Source: Oligoflexia bacterium
GTDB lineage: Bacteria; Bdellovibrionota; UBA1018
Assembly (NCBI GenBank): GCA_031292385.1
Contig: JARLHE010000041.1
Span: 62,001 to 126,000, forward strand
Length of the DNA stretch: 64,000 nucleotides
Direction of reading: 5' to 3'
Shown piece after piece: positions 27,076-36,214 of this stretch. Numbering within the stretch: position 1 is the first letter of the stretch; the number at the start of each line of letters is the position of its first letter. The position numbers and the translations under genes were made by a program. The notes under the pieces are model-generated. The model did no database searches and was not told where the DNA came from. It saw nothing but the letters and a program-made list of their open reading frames with translations.

Positions 27076-27995
27076 GATTTGCTCTGGCGCAAGCGATCAA
27101 CAACATCGCGATATGTAGGGTCGATCGCGCAAGCCTTGCCGTACCAGATGGCGGCCTCTTCGGGGCGGCCAAGCGCCTCGAGAGAACGTCCCGTCAGATA
27201 GACAAGCTCGACGTCAAAAACATCGCTGCTTTTAAGGGCCTCCTGCAAGTTGCCCAGCGCCTCCAGCGGCTTTTCGCACCGGAGCTGGGCTTGAGCCAGA
27301 AGGGCGGTCGCCGAAAGCCATTGGCGCCTGGACTCGGCGTTTTCGATTTCGTCCCGATACTCCTGTCTCGCCGCCCGGAAACAATGCTCCGCTACTTGCG
27401 GAGAACCCATTTCCAGATAAGCAATCCCGAGATCGATGCGGTCGCGCTTGGCCAAGCCGACGCTCGAAAGCATCGACTCCAAGTCGCTCAAAAACTTTTC
27501 CAGATTTTCTTGCGCCTCTTCCCGCACGCCGGGCTCGAGAAGCCCCAATCCCAAATCGCGATCCAGATCCGCGATGACCTCTTCGCGCACCGCATGCGAT
27601 AAATCACGAAAATGAGCCGCGGCCTTGATCGCTTCGCTCCGCCCGCCGGAGCCTTTCAGCAGGCTTTGCAGTTCCTGAGCATGGATCGATTGCAGCGCCT
27701 TGCGTGCCACGATGTTGTGGGGGTCGGAAACAAGAAGCCGGCGCAGTGTTTTCTTCGCCTCATCCGTAAGACCTTCGGACTGAAGGATTCGAGCGCTCTC
27801 CAGCTGGTCGGCGACACCTCCCGCCACCACGAGCGTGACCTCGGTTTTCTCTTTCTTGTCCAACTGGCCACGGCCCGAAATCAAATCGTCGCCCAGGTCA
27901 ACCCGGGTGTGATTCTCTTCAGGCTGCGACGACAAACTCAAGTCGTCGTCGACGATATTACCCGGTTGATCCGGTGGCTTGGTTTCACGAGTCAC
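27072..27995 (-). CDS. TPR-repeat protein of unknown role
   Basis: 307 aa, no signal peptide. The first 60 residues are acidic and disordered (DDDLSLSSQPEENHTRVDLGDD). Later parts show helical repeats of TPR type: ARILQSEGLTDEAKKTLRRLL, LGIAYLEMGSPQVAEHCF, LTGRSLEALGRPEEAAIWYG. It would mediate protein contacts in the cytoplasm. Coupled to tamB by a 4-bp overlap and 21 bp from the accC stop, it may be a factor linked to TamAB or simply an operon passenger. Confidence 0.8.
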   Translation of the reverse strand: MTRETKPPDQPGNIVDDDLSLSSQPEENHTRVDLGDDLISGRGQLDKKEKTEVTLVVAGGVADQLESARILQSEGLTDEAKKTLRRLLVSDPHNIVARKALQSIHAQELQSLLKGSGGRSEAIKAAAHFRDLSHAVREEVIADLDRDLGLGLLEPGVREEAQENLEKFLSDLESMLSSVGLAKRDRIDLGIAYLEMGSPQVAEHCFRAARQEYRDEIENAESRRQWLSATALLAQAQLRCEKPLEALGNLQEALKSSDVFDVELVYLTGRSLEALGRPEEAAIWYGKACAIDPTYRDVVDRLRQSKS

Positions 27996-28016
27996 GTCCC
28001 CTTAATGATAGCGGAA

Positions 28017-29426
28017 TCACTCGTATTTTGGGAGGAACTCCTCAAGGAAATGCGTATCGTAATCGGCATCCCGGAACTTCTTGCTCGCCATGATTTTCTT
28101 ATGGAAAGGGATGTTCGTTTTGATTCCTTCGATCACGTATTCGTCAAGCGCTTGACGCATTTTCGCGATCGCTTCCAGCCGGGTCGGAGCATGGACGATC
28201 AGCTTGCCGATCATGGAGTCGTAAAAGGGAACGACCTTGTACTGATCGTAAACGAAAGAATCGATTCGGACTCCTAAGCCGCCCGGGGTGTGCAAGGCGG
28301 TGATCTTGCCCGGCGAGGGCGCGAAGGTATCCGGGTCTTCCGCGTTCACGCGGCATTCGATCGCATGGGACTGAATTCGAACGTCCGAACGCTTGATTTT
28401 GAGCCGGAAGCCGGCGGCCGATTTGATCTGCTCTTTGATCAAATCGATGCCGGTCACCATCTCGGTTACCGGATGCTCGACTTGGATTCGCGTGTTCATC
28501 TCCATGAAATAAAACTGCTTGGTGTCGTTATCGACGAGAAATTCGACAGTCCCGACGTTCTCGTAATTGACCGCGTTGCAGAGGCGGATCGCGGCGTCGC
28601 ACATCGTCTCGCGAAGCTGAGCGTCCAGAACCGGGCTCGGAGCCTCCTCGACCATCTTCTGGTGGCGCCGCTGAATGGTGCAGTCGCGCTCGCCGAGCGC
28701 GATACGGTTGCCGTACTTGTCGCAAAGCACCTGAATCTCGACGTGCCGGGGATGCTCGCAATATTTCTCCACGTACATCGCGGGATTGCCGAAAGCCGCG
28801 CCGGCTTCCGAACTGACCCGGTCGAAGGATGACTCCAGCTGCTGGGCGCTGTAAACAACGTGAATTCCGCGTCCGCCCCCGCCGGCTGCCGCCTTCAAAA
28901 TCACGGGGTAACCGATTTTCGCGGCTTCTTCGATCGCGGCTTCTTTTCCCGGGACAGCGCTCACGGTTCCTGGAAGCAGCGGCACGCCCGCCTCCCGGGC
29001 GATCGCGCGCGCGCGGGTTTTCTCGCCCATCGATTCGATATTGGACCGGGTCGGGCCGATGAAAGTGATTCCGCATTCCGCGCAAAGACGCGCGAATTCG
29101 GCGTTTTCCGAAAGAAAGCCGTATCCGGGATGAATTGCGTCCGCGCCGGTGATGTCCGCCGCCGATAAAAGACTGGCGATATTTAGATAACTGAGCTTGG
29201 ACTGGGCCGGCCCGATACAAACCGCCTCATCCGCAAGCTTCACGTGAAGCGAGTGCTCATCCGCGGTCGAATAAACCGCCACGGTGGAAATTCCAAGTTC
29301 CCGGCAAGCCCGAATCACGCGCAACGCGATTTCGCCGCGATTGGCGATCAGGACTTTGCGAAATAGTTTTCCTTCTTCCTTCTGCTCCTCGGGAGAGATT
29401 GAAGCTGCCGTCTTTTTGGACGTCAT
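28017..29426 (-). CDS. accC: Acetyl-CoA carboxylase, biotin carboxylase subunit
   Basis: 469 aa from ATG 29426, 7 bp after the accB stop; a longer frame to 29483 would overlap accB. After a 22-residue leader, the biotin-carboxylase domain starts at RKVLIANRGEIALRVIRACRELG. The ATP-grasp loop GGGGRGIHVV, the catalytic EMNTRIQVEHPVTE and the C-terminal lid are present. It carboxylates biotin on AccB in the first step of fatty-acid synthesis. The leader is longer than in E. coli, where the protein begins directly with the IANRGEIA segment. Confidence 0.97.
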   Translation of the reverse strand: MTSKKTAASISPEEQKEEGKLFRKVLIANRGEIALRVIRACRELGISTVAVYSTADEHSLHVKLADEAVCIGPAQSKLSYLNIASLLSAADITGADAIHPGYGFLSENAEFARLCAECGITFIGPTRSNIESMGEKTRARAIAREAGVPLLPGTVSAVPGKEAAIEEAAKIGYPVILKAAAGGGGRGIHVVYSAQQLESSFDRVSSEAGAAFGNPAMYVEKYCEHPRHVEIQVLCDKYGNRIALGERDCTIQRRHQKMVEEAPSPVLDAQLRETMCDAAIRLCNAVNYENVGTVEFLVDNDTKQFYFMEMNTRIQVEHPVTEMVTGIDLIKEQIKSAAGFRLKIKRSDVRIQSHAIECRVNAEDPDTFAPSPGKITALHTPGGLGVRIDSFVYDQYKVVPFYDSMIGKLIVHAPTRLEAIAKMRQALDEYVIEGIKTNIPFHKKIMASKKFRDADYDTHFLEEFLPKYE

Positions 29427-29433
29427 TTCAGGC

Positions 29434-29964
29434 TCAAACCTCAATGACGAAGAGGGGTTCGCCAAATTCAACCGGCTGTCCATTTTCCACCAAAACCGAA
29501 ACGATCTTGCCCGAAAACTCGGCTTCGATCTCGTTCATCAGCTTCATCGCCTCAACGATGCAGAGCACGTCGCCGCGCTTCACCGTCTGCCCTTCGCGTG
29601 CGTACGGATCCCCGCCGGGCGAGGACGAACGGTAAAAGGTACCGACCAAGGGAGAAGTCACTTGCTTTTGATTCGCCGGAAGGCCGCTGCCCGGCTGCTT
29701 GGGACCCGCGGCCGAGGCGGCGGGTGCCGTGGCCGCTGGCGCCGAATGATGCAGGGATGCCGGCGCGGAAACGAAGGTGGTCCCGCTCGCCGCGAAGCTG
29801 GCGTTCGTGCGCAGTTTAACGCGCTCGCCTTTGTTTTCCCACTCGAGCTCCGCGACCTGGTGGCGATCCATCAAGTCCAAAATTTGCTCAAGGCGCGCCA
29901 AATCGGCGCTCACGACCGACCCGGATTTCGCCACCGGTTTTTTCTTTTCCTTCGAACGAGCCAC
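29434..29964 (-). CDS. accB: Acetyl-CoA carboxylase biotin carboxyl carrier protein
   Basis: 176 aa, GTG start. Basic N-terminus, a Pro/Ala-rich linker (about residues 70-95), and a biotinyl domain with the attachment lysine in VEAMKLMNE near residue 140. The GTG overlaps the efp stop by one base (TAGTG), which indicates coupling. efp-accB-accC is a frequent order in proteobacterial genomes. It works with AccC and the carboxyltransferase AccAD, which is not in the window. Confidence 0.97.
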   Translation of the reverse strand: MARSKEKKKPVAKSGSVVSADLARLEQILDLMDRHQVAELEWENKGERVKLRTNASFAASGTTFVSAPASLHHSAPAATAPAASAAGPKQPGSGLPANQKQVTSPLVGTFYRSSSPGGDPYAREGQTVKRGDVLCIVEAMKLMNEIEAEFSGKIVSVLVENGQPVEFGEPLFVIEV

Positions 29965-30527
29965 TATTTATTCACCTTTTCAGAATAGCTGGAGTCACGC
30001 GTATCGACCTTGATCACGTCTCCTTCTTTGATGTGGAAAGGGACTTGAACGACCGCGCCCGTTTCGAGTTTCGCGGGCTTGGACCCGCCAGTGACCGTGT
30101 CGCCGCGGAACGAAGGCTCGGTTTCGACCACCTTCAACGCGACGAAAGTCGGAAGCTCGACCGCGATCGGACGCTCATTGAAATACATGACCTGAATCTC
30201 GAGATTTTCTTGGAGAAAATCTTTATTGCTGCCCAAATGCTCCTCGGAGAGAACCACTTGCTCGTAGTTCGCTTGATTCATGAAATGGTAACCTTCGGCA
30301 TCGCGATACAGGTACTGCATTTCCTTCTGCTCGGTGTTGGCGCGATCGACCTTGTCACCGGAAGTGATCGTCCGCTCAATCACGTTTTGATTGAGGAGGT
30401 TCTTCAGTTTGGTGCGCGTGAAAGCGCGGCCTTTGCCTGGGCTGACATGCTGGAAGTCGACGATTTCGTAAGGGATTCCTTCCAGTTCAACTTTAAGGCC
30501 CTTGCGGAATTGATTTGTTGCGTACAT
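29964..30527 (-). CDS. efp: Elongation factor P
   Basis: 187 aa from ATG 30527, chosen because GGAGAGG lies just ahead; an ATG at 30542 would place this site inside the gene. The three EF-P domains are present, and the loop [11 protein letters not shown] carries lysine K32 at the position that is post-translationally modified in many bacteria. EF-P relieves ribosomes stalled at consecutive prolines. The modification enzyme is not in the window. The gene is followed directly by accB. Confidence 0.97.
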   Translation of the reverse strand: MYATNQFRKGLKVELEGIPYEIVDFQHVSPGKGRAFTRTKLKNLLNQNVIERTITSGDKVDRANTEQKEMQYLYRDAEGYHFMNQANYEQVVLSEEHLGSNKDFLQENLEIQVMYFNERPIAVELPTFVALKVVETEPSFRGDTVTGGSKPAKLETGAVVQVPFHIKEGDVIKVDTRDSSYSEKVNK

Positions 30528-30561
30528 ACAAAACCTCTCCAATCGTAAAATTGAAGCTCTA

Positions 30562-30590
30562 GGTGTAGTTCAGGCAAGTCAGACTGTCAA
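30562..30590 (-). promoter_or_regulatory. Candidate sigma70 promoter for efp-accB-accC
   Basis: Minus strand TTGACA (30585-30590), 17-bp spacer, TACACC (30562-30567), about 35 bp upstream of the efp ATG. The -35 is consensus and overlaps the end of the preceding TPR gene. Confidence 0.5.
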
Positions 30591-31219
30591 CTATGCTGTC
30601 GGATTGATGAGTTGCGCACTCGGTAGCGCTCGACCTTGAGCAGTAAATGCTGGAGTCCTTCAATGCGAGCGATCCAGGCGCTTCGCCGATTTTCAACCGA
30701 ATCATCGATCGCCTGTCCAGCGGGCTTGACGTCAAAAGCAGGAAGCTCGGGCTCCGCCTGGCGCGGAGGGTCACTTCGAAGGACCAAAGTCCCACGCTCG
30801 TAAGCCTGCTCCTCCAGCTCTTGAACCAGCTTGGCCGTTTCCGGATCGGAGGGCGAAAAATATAGCAGCATCTTATAGGCCGATAGCGCCTCGGCAACCC
30901 GGCCTAACATCAGATAAGACTCGGCGATCAGCCGCTGGGCAACCAGGTTGTCGGGCACGTCGCGCACGACCGGCGCGAGCTCATCCGCCACTTCCTGATA
31001 ATTTTTTTTGTCGAAGAGCGCTCGCGCGAGCGCGACCCTGCCCCCGATGAAACCAGGATGGATCGCCAGCCCTTCGCGGGCGATCTCGATCGCCTCGTCT
31101 ATGAGCCCGGACTTTCGGTAAGCCTCGGCAAGTGGCGCGAAAACCCGGGAGGTCGGGTCTTCCTGGTATCGCCTCAGGTAATCATAGATCTGAGGATGAG
31201 TCGTCGGATTCTTTGCCAT
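30587..31219 (-). CDS. Tetratricopeptide-repeat protein next to pilQ
   Basis: 210 aa. About three TPR units are visible: AEAYRKSGLIDEAIEIAREGL, ARALFDKKNYQEVADELAPV, AESYLMLGRVAEALSAYKML, followed by a variable tail. No signal peptide or lipobox is seen, so it is not a typical PilF/Tgl pilotin, although it is the gene 4 bp after pilQ. A scaffold role for the pilus or secretin in the cytoplasm is possible but unproven. Confidence 0.8.
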   Translation of the reverse strand: MAKNPTTHPQIYDYLRRYQEDPTSRVFAPLAEAYRKSGLIDEAIEIAREGLAIHPGFIGGRVALARALFDKKNYQEVADELAPVVRDVPDNLVAQRLIAESYLMLGRVAEALSAYKMLLYFSPSDPETAKLVQELEEQAYERGTLVLRSDPPRQAEPELPAFDVKPAGQAIDDSVENRRSAWIARIEGLQHLLLKVERYRVRNSSIRQHS

Positions 31220-31223
31220 TTAT

Positions 31224-33152
31224 TTAGCTTTTCTGGATACCGGCTTTTTTAGGGTTCACGATAGTCGGGGTGATGAAAAAGAAAAGCTCGTCGCGCTCAT
31301 CCGTTTTCGAGTCCGAGCTGAAAAGAAAGCCGATAATCGGGATATCCCGGAAAAACGGCAACCCGCTGTTAATGTGATCGTTCGTACTGCTGAAGAATCC
31401 GCCCAAAACGAGCGTGCTGCCGCTGTCGACCAAAACATGGGTCGTGATGTTATTGTTGCCCACGCCTTCCTGGCCTTGGGTGGAAGCGCCCTGGAGAGCC
31501 TCGGGCAGATCGCGCGAAAGATTGACATCCATCAACACGCTTCCGTCACCGGTGACGGTGGGCGTGACGTCCAACGAGAGGTTGGCGTTCACCACGGTTC
31601 CCGTGCTGACGATGCCGCCCGCCGGTCCGATGCCGTTCATCGGCACGAAAACCGGCGTTCCTTGAATGATCTTGGCTTCCTGCTTGTTCAAAACGACCTC
31701 TTTGGGAGAAGCGATGGTCTTCAGCTTGTCCTCGGCTTCCCCGATATTCAAGGTCGCGTTGATTTGCTGGCTGAACGGAATGATTTGCGTGGCGAATGCG
31801 GCGCCTGGCGCGGCGAGCGTGGTGGGCAACGCGCCGATCAAGCCGGCCGGCGAGCTCAAAAGATTGTTGTTGTTGATCGATCCGCCGTAAGGAACGGTGC
31901 CGCTCAACCCCAGGTTGGTTAATCCGAGACTGCCGTTCAAGGTCCGACTGTAGGATTCCTTCGCCTCGATGACTTTGCCCTCAAGCATGATTTGCGGAGT
32001 TTGCGTATCCAGCACGGCGATGATTTTGCGGATCCGCTCCATCACCGAAGGAATCGCCCAAATGATCAAACTGTTGGTTCGCTCGTCGGGAATGACTTTG
32101 ACGTCGGTTTTCTTGTTAGCCGACGCCTGATTCGCGGCTGCGGCTGCGCCCGTGCCGCCCAAGGCTTGCGCCACGCCGGTGCCGCTTGGAGTGGCGAATT
32201 CAATCCCGATGAGCTTCGAGATGGTCGCGGCCAGATCGGTCAGCTTGGCATAGCTGATCGGGAATACTTCGGTCTTTCGCGGCTCGACCGCTTCTGTCGC
32301 CACTTTCAGCCTTTCCTGAAGATCGATCTCTTTCGCGAGCCCGTCCAAGGTCATCACTCGCAAGACATTCCCTTTGCGGTCAGCACCCAACTTCATCGTC
32401 TGCATCACGACATCGAGCGCCTGGTCCCAAGGCACGTCCACGAGCGAAAGCGTGATCTGACCCTGGACATCGGGGGCGAGCACGATGTTAAAACCGCTGG
32501 TTTCCGCGATCAGGTTGAAAACATCACGCACATCCAGGTCGCGCACCTGCAGCGTAATGGGCTTTCCCGAAAACTCTTTTGAGTTGATGCCTTTCAGCAC
32601 GCGGTCCATTTCGTCTTCGGTTGCCGGGGCGGCCGGGCTCCCGGCCTTGTTCGGGACCGCGGCGGTCTCAGCACCCGCGTTTCCGTTCGCTTTTTCCGCC
32701 TGCGCCTGGTTCGGAGAAGCCTCATTGGGGATGGTCAGGCGGATTTTCCCTCCGTCCTGCGACATCGCCACATCGACGTTGTCGCGAAGCTGGATGACGA
32801 TCTTGACGCCCGGTTGTCCCGGCGTGACCTGATAGGGGCTGATCATCGCCACTTCGCCGTTAAACGACGAAGTATCGATGTTTCGCTTGGCCGGACCGCT
32901 GAGAGTCGCGCCGGAAATGTTCAAAATCACCTGCTTATCGCCCGCGTTCACTTCCTTATCGACGGTGACAGCGCCGCCTTCGGTCGTGATGCTGATTTCG
33001 CTTGGATCGGACGTCCCTTTGAAGTCGATTCCGGTGACTTTTATTCCGGCCGCTTCTGCGACGACGGAATATAAATTCATCAATACAAAAAGCGATGCCA
33101 GCGAACCGGCAAGCGCTTGCTTGGTCATTTTATTGCTATGGCTGCGCTTCAT
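31224..33152 (-). CDS. pilQ: Type IV pilus secretin PilQ
   Basis: 642 aa. Signal peptide to about residue 34, one AMIN domain that binds peptidoglycan (about 36-140), a linker, the STN/N0 domain (FSGKPITLQVRDLDVRDVFNLIAE), an N1 domain, and the secretin pore domain from about 380 (LEGKVIEAKESYSRTL) with the closing VPILGFLF-like segment here as DIPIIGFLFSS. It forms the outer-membrane channel through which the pilus passes. Many PilQ proteins have two AMIN domains; only one is evident. It is the last pil gene of the pilM-N-O-P-Q chain. Confidence 0.96.
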   Translation of the reverse strand: MKRSHSNKMTKQALAGSLASLFVLMNLYSVVAEAAGIKVTGIDFKGTSDPSEISITTEGGAVTVDKEVNAGDKQVILNISGATLSGPAKRNIDTSSFNGEVAMISPYQVTPGQPGVKIVIQLRDNVDVAMSQDGGKIRLTIPNEASPNQAQAEKANGNAGAETAAVPNKAGSPAAPATEDEMDRVLKGINSKEFSGKPITLQVRDLDVRDVFNLIAETSGFNIVLAPDVQGQITLSLVDVPWDQALDVVMQTMKLGADRKGNVLRVMTLDGLAKEIDLQERLKVATEAVEPRKTEVFPISYAKLTDLAATISKLIGIEFATPSGTGVAQALGGTGAAAAANQASANKKTDVKVIPDERTNSLIIWAIPSVMERIRKIIAVLDTQTPQIMLEGKVIEAKESYSRTLNGSLGLTNLGLSGTVPYGGSINNNNLLSSPAGLIGALPTTLAAPGAAFATQIIPFSQQINATLNIGEAEDKLKTIASPKEVVLNKQEAKIIQGTPVFVPMNGIGPAGGIVSTGTVVNANLSLDVTPTVTGDGSVLMDVNLSRDLPEALQGASTQGQEGVGNNNITTHVLVDSGSTLVLGGFFSSTNDHINSGLPFFRDIPIIGFLFSSDSKTDERDELFFFITPTIVNPKKAGIQKS

Positions 33153-33712
33153 GAATGCCCCTTGCTTTCAACCACCGGCTGCATTTTCGGCGGCGGCTCA
33201 TTTATTTTAGTAGGTATAAGACTCGGCTGAGGCTCGGGCGAGCTCACGACCGAATTCGGTTTCGTTTCCTGTTTCTTGTCTTCCGGAATCAAGGGCAGCT
33301 CGGTGGTCACCGTTTCCCGGTCTCCCACGACGTTGATTCGGCTTCCTACCAGCATCACCCCGCGCGAAGTGATCTTTTCAATGATCTCCTCGTCGGTGCC
33401 GACGCGCATTCCTTCGCCGACGACATAGGTCTTGTTCGCGGCCCCCAGTTTCACGACCGCGCGGGTCCGCGTAGGGCCGGTCAAAATCGCGACCACGCGG
33501 ATGTCCTCGATCGGAACGTTTTCAAGATCGCTCTTTTCACGCATTTCGACCGCATCCGTCTGGATCAGCTTAAACGGATCACGCATGCTTCTCAGAATTG
33601 GCGCCGCGGGCGGCGAGTTTTCATCCGCGGAATATCCGGGCACGGAATGCCCGGCGACCAGGAACGTCAGCATGGCGAAAACACCGGCGGATGAACGCAT
33701 CGTCAGCCTCAT
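33149..33712 (-). CDS. pilP: Type IV pilus assembly protein PilP
   Basis: 187 aa. A signal sequence (about 1-28) is present, but no lipobox cysteine, in contrast to the lipoprotein PilP of Pseudomonas. The beta-domain (VAILTGPTRTRAVVKLGAANKTYVVGEG split across about 75-105) binds the secretin, and a Pro-rich tail follows (SPEPQPSLIPTKINEPPPK). It links the inner-membrane PilMNO complex with PilQ. Start and stop overlap its neighbours by 4 bp each. Confidence 0.92.
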   Translation of the reverse strand: MRLTMRSSAGVFAMLTFLVAGHSVPGYSADENSPPAAPILRSMRDPFKLIQTDAVEMREKSDLENVPIEDIRVVAILTGPTRTRAVVKLGAANKTYVVGEGMRVGTDEEIIEKITSRGVMLVGSRINVVGDRETVTTELPLIPEDKKQETKPNSVVSSPEPQPSLIPTKINEPPPKMQPVVESKGHS

Positions 33713-34443
33713 CGCGTTACCCCGCTTTTCTGCGGCATTGAGGCGGCGTTAGGCGGCGGGGCCGGGCTGATTGGCGCTACCGCGCCGGCCCCCGGGCTTT
33801 TAGGGGCGTTTGGCGCGTCAGCCGATGCATCCCCTTTACCGAGCTCATCCGCTTTCGTGCCGATGTAACGATAAACCGAGATGGTCATCGTGGCGTTCAG
33901 CTTGACGAAGGGGGAATCCGGGGCTCCCGTGGGGGTGATCTTCAGCTTGCTGATCCGAATGATTTTCTGAAGGCTGGCGAGCCGGTCAAGGAAGGCGAGG
34001 TACTGAAAAAAGACCCCGGACGAGTCGAAAAAGAAATCCTGCGACTCGTAATACTCATACTTGTTCGAGCCCGAAGGATTCAGGTGAATGAACTTGATGC
34101 CGCTTCGGGCCGACTCCGTCGAGATCGTGTTGATGAAGTCGGAGACATTCAGATTATCGGAGAGCGTGGCCTTGGTATCTTCAAGCTCCTGGGCGAGCTC
34201 GCGAAGTTGCTGCTTCTTGGCTGCGAGCGACTGCATGAAGTCGTTCACTTCCTTGACCCGCTTCTCGAGCTTCCGGACTTCTTCGCGGGCCGCGGTGACT
34301 TCCATCTGCTTGAGATGAAGCGGCGAGCCGTCATCGTTCATGAACTGATAATACCCGAAGCCCAGATACCCCAGATACAGCAAGAGCAGCAGGGAAAAGG
34401 GCACTTTCTCGAGAATTTCGACAATCCGCTGCGTCGGGTTCAT
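33709..34443 (-). CDS. pilO: Type IV pilus alignment protein PilO
   Basis: 244 aa. One membrane segment (VPFSLLLLLYLGYLGFGYYQF), a coiled coil at about 45-95 (REEVRKLEKRVKEVNDF), then a ferredoxin-like periplasmic domain and a disordered Ala/Pro-rich tail after about 200 (GKGDASADAPNAPKSPG). It dimerises with PilN and aligns the motor with the secretin. The tail is not usual in PilO. Confidence 0.93.
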   Translation of the reverse strand: MNPTQRIVEILEKVPFSLLLLLYLGYLGFGYYQFMNDDGSPLHLKQMEVTAAREEVRKLEKRVKEVNDFMQSLAAKKQQLRELAQELEDTKATLSDNLNVSDFINTISTESARSGIKFIHLNPSGSNKYEYYESQDFFFDSSGVFFQYLAFLDRLASLQKIIRISKLKITPTGAPDSPFVKLNATMTISVYRYIGTKADELGKGDASADAPNAPKSPGAGAVAPISPAPPPNAASMPQKSGVTR

Positions 34444-35057
34444 TTTTTCGCCCCCGAAATCAGCTCGAAGTTCACGGCTTCCCAGCCGTATTGGGTTTTA
34501 ACCGTCTGCGAATCTTTCAAAGTCAGGCCTTGAAAAAACGGGTTCTCGTTCAGCGATTTCAAAAAAGGCGAGATCTGCCGGAAATTCACCGCCATACCTT
34601 TGATTTCGATTGTCGAACCGTCGTAAGAAACGCCGGTCAGCCATACGGACGGCGGCGTGATCTTCGAGAGGTCCTGCAGGAACTTCGTCGTTTCGGTGCG
34701 GTTCTGAGCGAGCTTGCGAACCGTCTCAAGCTTCGTACGGATCACGAATTCGTCGTTTTCCATGCCTTTTTTGAGATCTTCGTAGCTTTTCATCTTGTTG
34801 GCGGCGGCTTGTAGCTTGGGCTTCTCGGCATTGATGCTGTCGAGCTCGACGTCCAGCTTCTTCAGTTCGTTGTCCTGGAGGGTGCTTGAGATAATCGAGG
34901 CGATGATCGCGATGAACATCGGGATCAGCGCTTTCTTGAGCGGCAATTCCTTCAGCGCGGACAATTCGATGGAGCGAAGCGAAAGCGTGGCGGTCCCGAT
35001 CGAAGCCGCGGTAAAAGCAGACGATTTTTTGCGGCCGGCGAGATTGATTTTGATCAT
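34440..35057 (-). CDS. pilN: Type IV pilus assembly protein PilN
   Basis: 205 aa. The N-terminal INLAGRK resembles the PilM-binding INLLP motif of the family. A membrane segment at about 45-63 (ALIPMFIAIIASIISS) is followed by a coiled coil and a ferredoxin-like periplasmic domain (PPSVWLTGVSYDGSTIEIKG). It connects cytoplasmic PilM to periplasmic PilO. 4-bp overlaps on both sides. Confidence 0.94.
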   Translation of the reverse strand: MIKINLAGRKKSSAFTAASIGTATLSLRSIELSALKELPLKKALIPMFIAIIASIISSTLQDNELKKLDVELDSINAEKPKLQAAANKMKSYEDLKKGMENDEFVIRTKLETVRKLAQNRTETTKFLQDLSKITPPSVWLTGVSYDGSTIEIKGMAVNFRQISPFLKSLNENPFFQGLTLKDSQTVKTQYGWEAVNFELISGAKK

Positions 35058-36148
35058 TTATAAGCCGCCCTGAGTGCTAAACCGATCGGCACGGCCGCGA
35101 CCGGGCCGATTGCCGCCAAATAATCCTGCGTGAAAATCTTGGGATCGCAGCTGATCGCGTTGAACGGATTGATGATCTGGGTCGGAAGCCCGCCGACTTC
35201 CTCAACGACCTTGGAAAGTCCCGGAGTCCGAGCGCACCCCCCCGCGAGAAGCAGATATTCGATCGGCCCGCCGATCGACGAGGCATTGTAGAAGTCTATC
35301 GCCTTCTTGATTTCGACGGCCATGTTTTCATTCATGACCTGAACCAGATCCATCACCTCCTGAGGCATGGACCCGTTTTGTCCCGAGGTCTTAAGAGTCT
35401 CCGCGTCCAGGTAAGAAAGATTCAGATGCCGCTGGATTTCAAACGTGAGATTTCGCCCGCCCACCGCGGAATCCTTGGTGAAGATCGGAACCCCGCCTTG
35501 CACGACCAGAAACTTGGTCGAGCTCGCCCCCAAATCGACGATCGCGACCGCTCCGGAAGAAGAGGACGGATAATTGATTTCGAACGCGTTTTGGAGCGCG
35601 AAGAAATCGACATCGACGATTTTGGGCCTCAAGCCCGAGTCCTCGACGCATGAAATATAGCTGTCGAGCACCGAGCTTTTCACGGCGACCAGAATGACAT
35701 CCGTATGATTGCTCTTTCCGCGCGAGAGCAAGTGATAATCCATGACGACTTCGGAAGCATCGAAAGGCAGATACTGCTCGGCCTCCCAGAATACCTGGTC
35801 CTGAAGATCGCGTAAATTCGGGACATCCAACGCCATTCTTTTAATGATCAGCGAAGAGCCCGATATAGAAGTACAGACCGCCCTGTTTTTGAGGCTGATC
35901 TGGCCAACCAATGTCTTGATGCTTTCAACGACGGCGACGTGATTGACGATCTCGCGATTGACGATCGCTTCGTCAGGCAGCTGATAAATGCCGAAGTGGA
36001 CGAGCTTCCACCCCTTGCCCATCTTTCGGAGCTCGGCAAGCTTGATCGAGGACGAGCCGATGCTCAAGCCGACACACGTCGATCCGAACGAGAACATGCC
36101 GGACAAATTAGATAAAAGCTGGCCTGGGGCCAGCGAAGCTCCTGCCAT
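35054..36148 (-). CDS. pilM: Type IV pilus assembly ATPase-fold protein PilM
   Basis: 364 aa with an actin/FtsA-like fold: phosphate-1 loop VGLSIGSSSIKLAEL, phosphate-2 VAIVDLGASSTKFLVV, adenosine motif LLLAGGCARTPGLSKVVEE. It forms a cytoplasmic ring that recruits PilN and PilB. The ATG at 36148 has GGGTGA upstream; a second Met at residue 18 would be closer to the usual N-terminus. It heads the pilM-N-O-P-Q chain. Confidence 0.95.
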   Translation of the reverse strand: MAGASLAPGQLLSNLSGMFSFGSTCVGLSIGSSSIKLAELRKMGKGWKLVHFGIYQLPDEAIVNREIVNHVAVVESIKTLVGQISLKNRAVCTSISGSSLIIKRMALDVPNLRDLQDQVFWEAEQYLPFDASEVVMDYHLLSRGKSNHTDVILVAVKSSVLDSYISCVEDSGLRPKIVDVDFFALQNAFEINYPSSSSGAVAIVDLGASSTKFLVVQGGVPIFTKDSAVGGRNLTFEIQRHLNLSYLDAETLKTSGQNGSMPQEVMDLVQVMNENMAVEIKKAIDFYNASSIGGPIEYLLLAGGCARTPGLSKVVEEVGGLPTQIINPFNAISCDPKIFTQDYLAAIGPVAAVPIGLALRAAYK

Positions 36149-36186
36149 GGAACTATCACCCGCAAATTGCTTAACTACCTAAGAAA

Positions 36187-36214
36187 ATTTTACCTATTTG
36201 TCCAAACTAATCAA
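36187..36214 (-). promoter_or_regulatory. Candidate promoter for pilM-N-O-P-Q
   Basis: Minus strand TTGATT (36209-36214), 16-bp spacer, TAAAAT (36187-36192), about 39 bp ahead of the pilM ATG. It lies in the 66-bp gap after the FimT-like gene. Confidence 0.45.

Noticed and set aside
30587..31219. TPR gene next to pilQ as the pilotin PilF/Tgl
   Set aside because: No signal peptide or lipobox cysteine, which those outer-membrane lipoproteins require.
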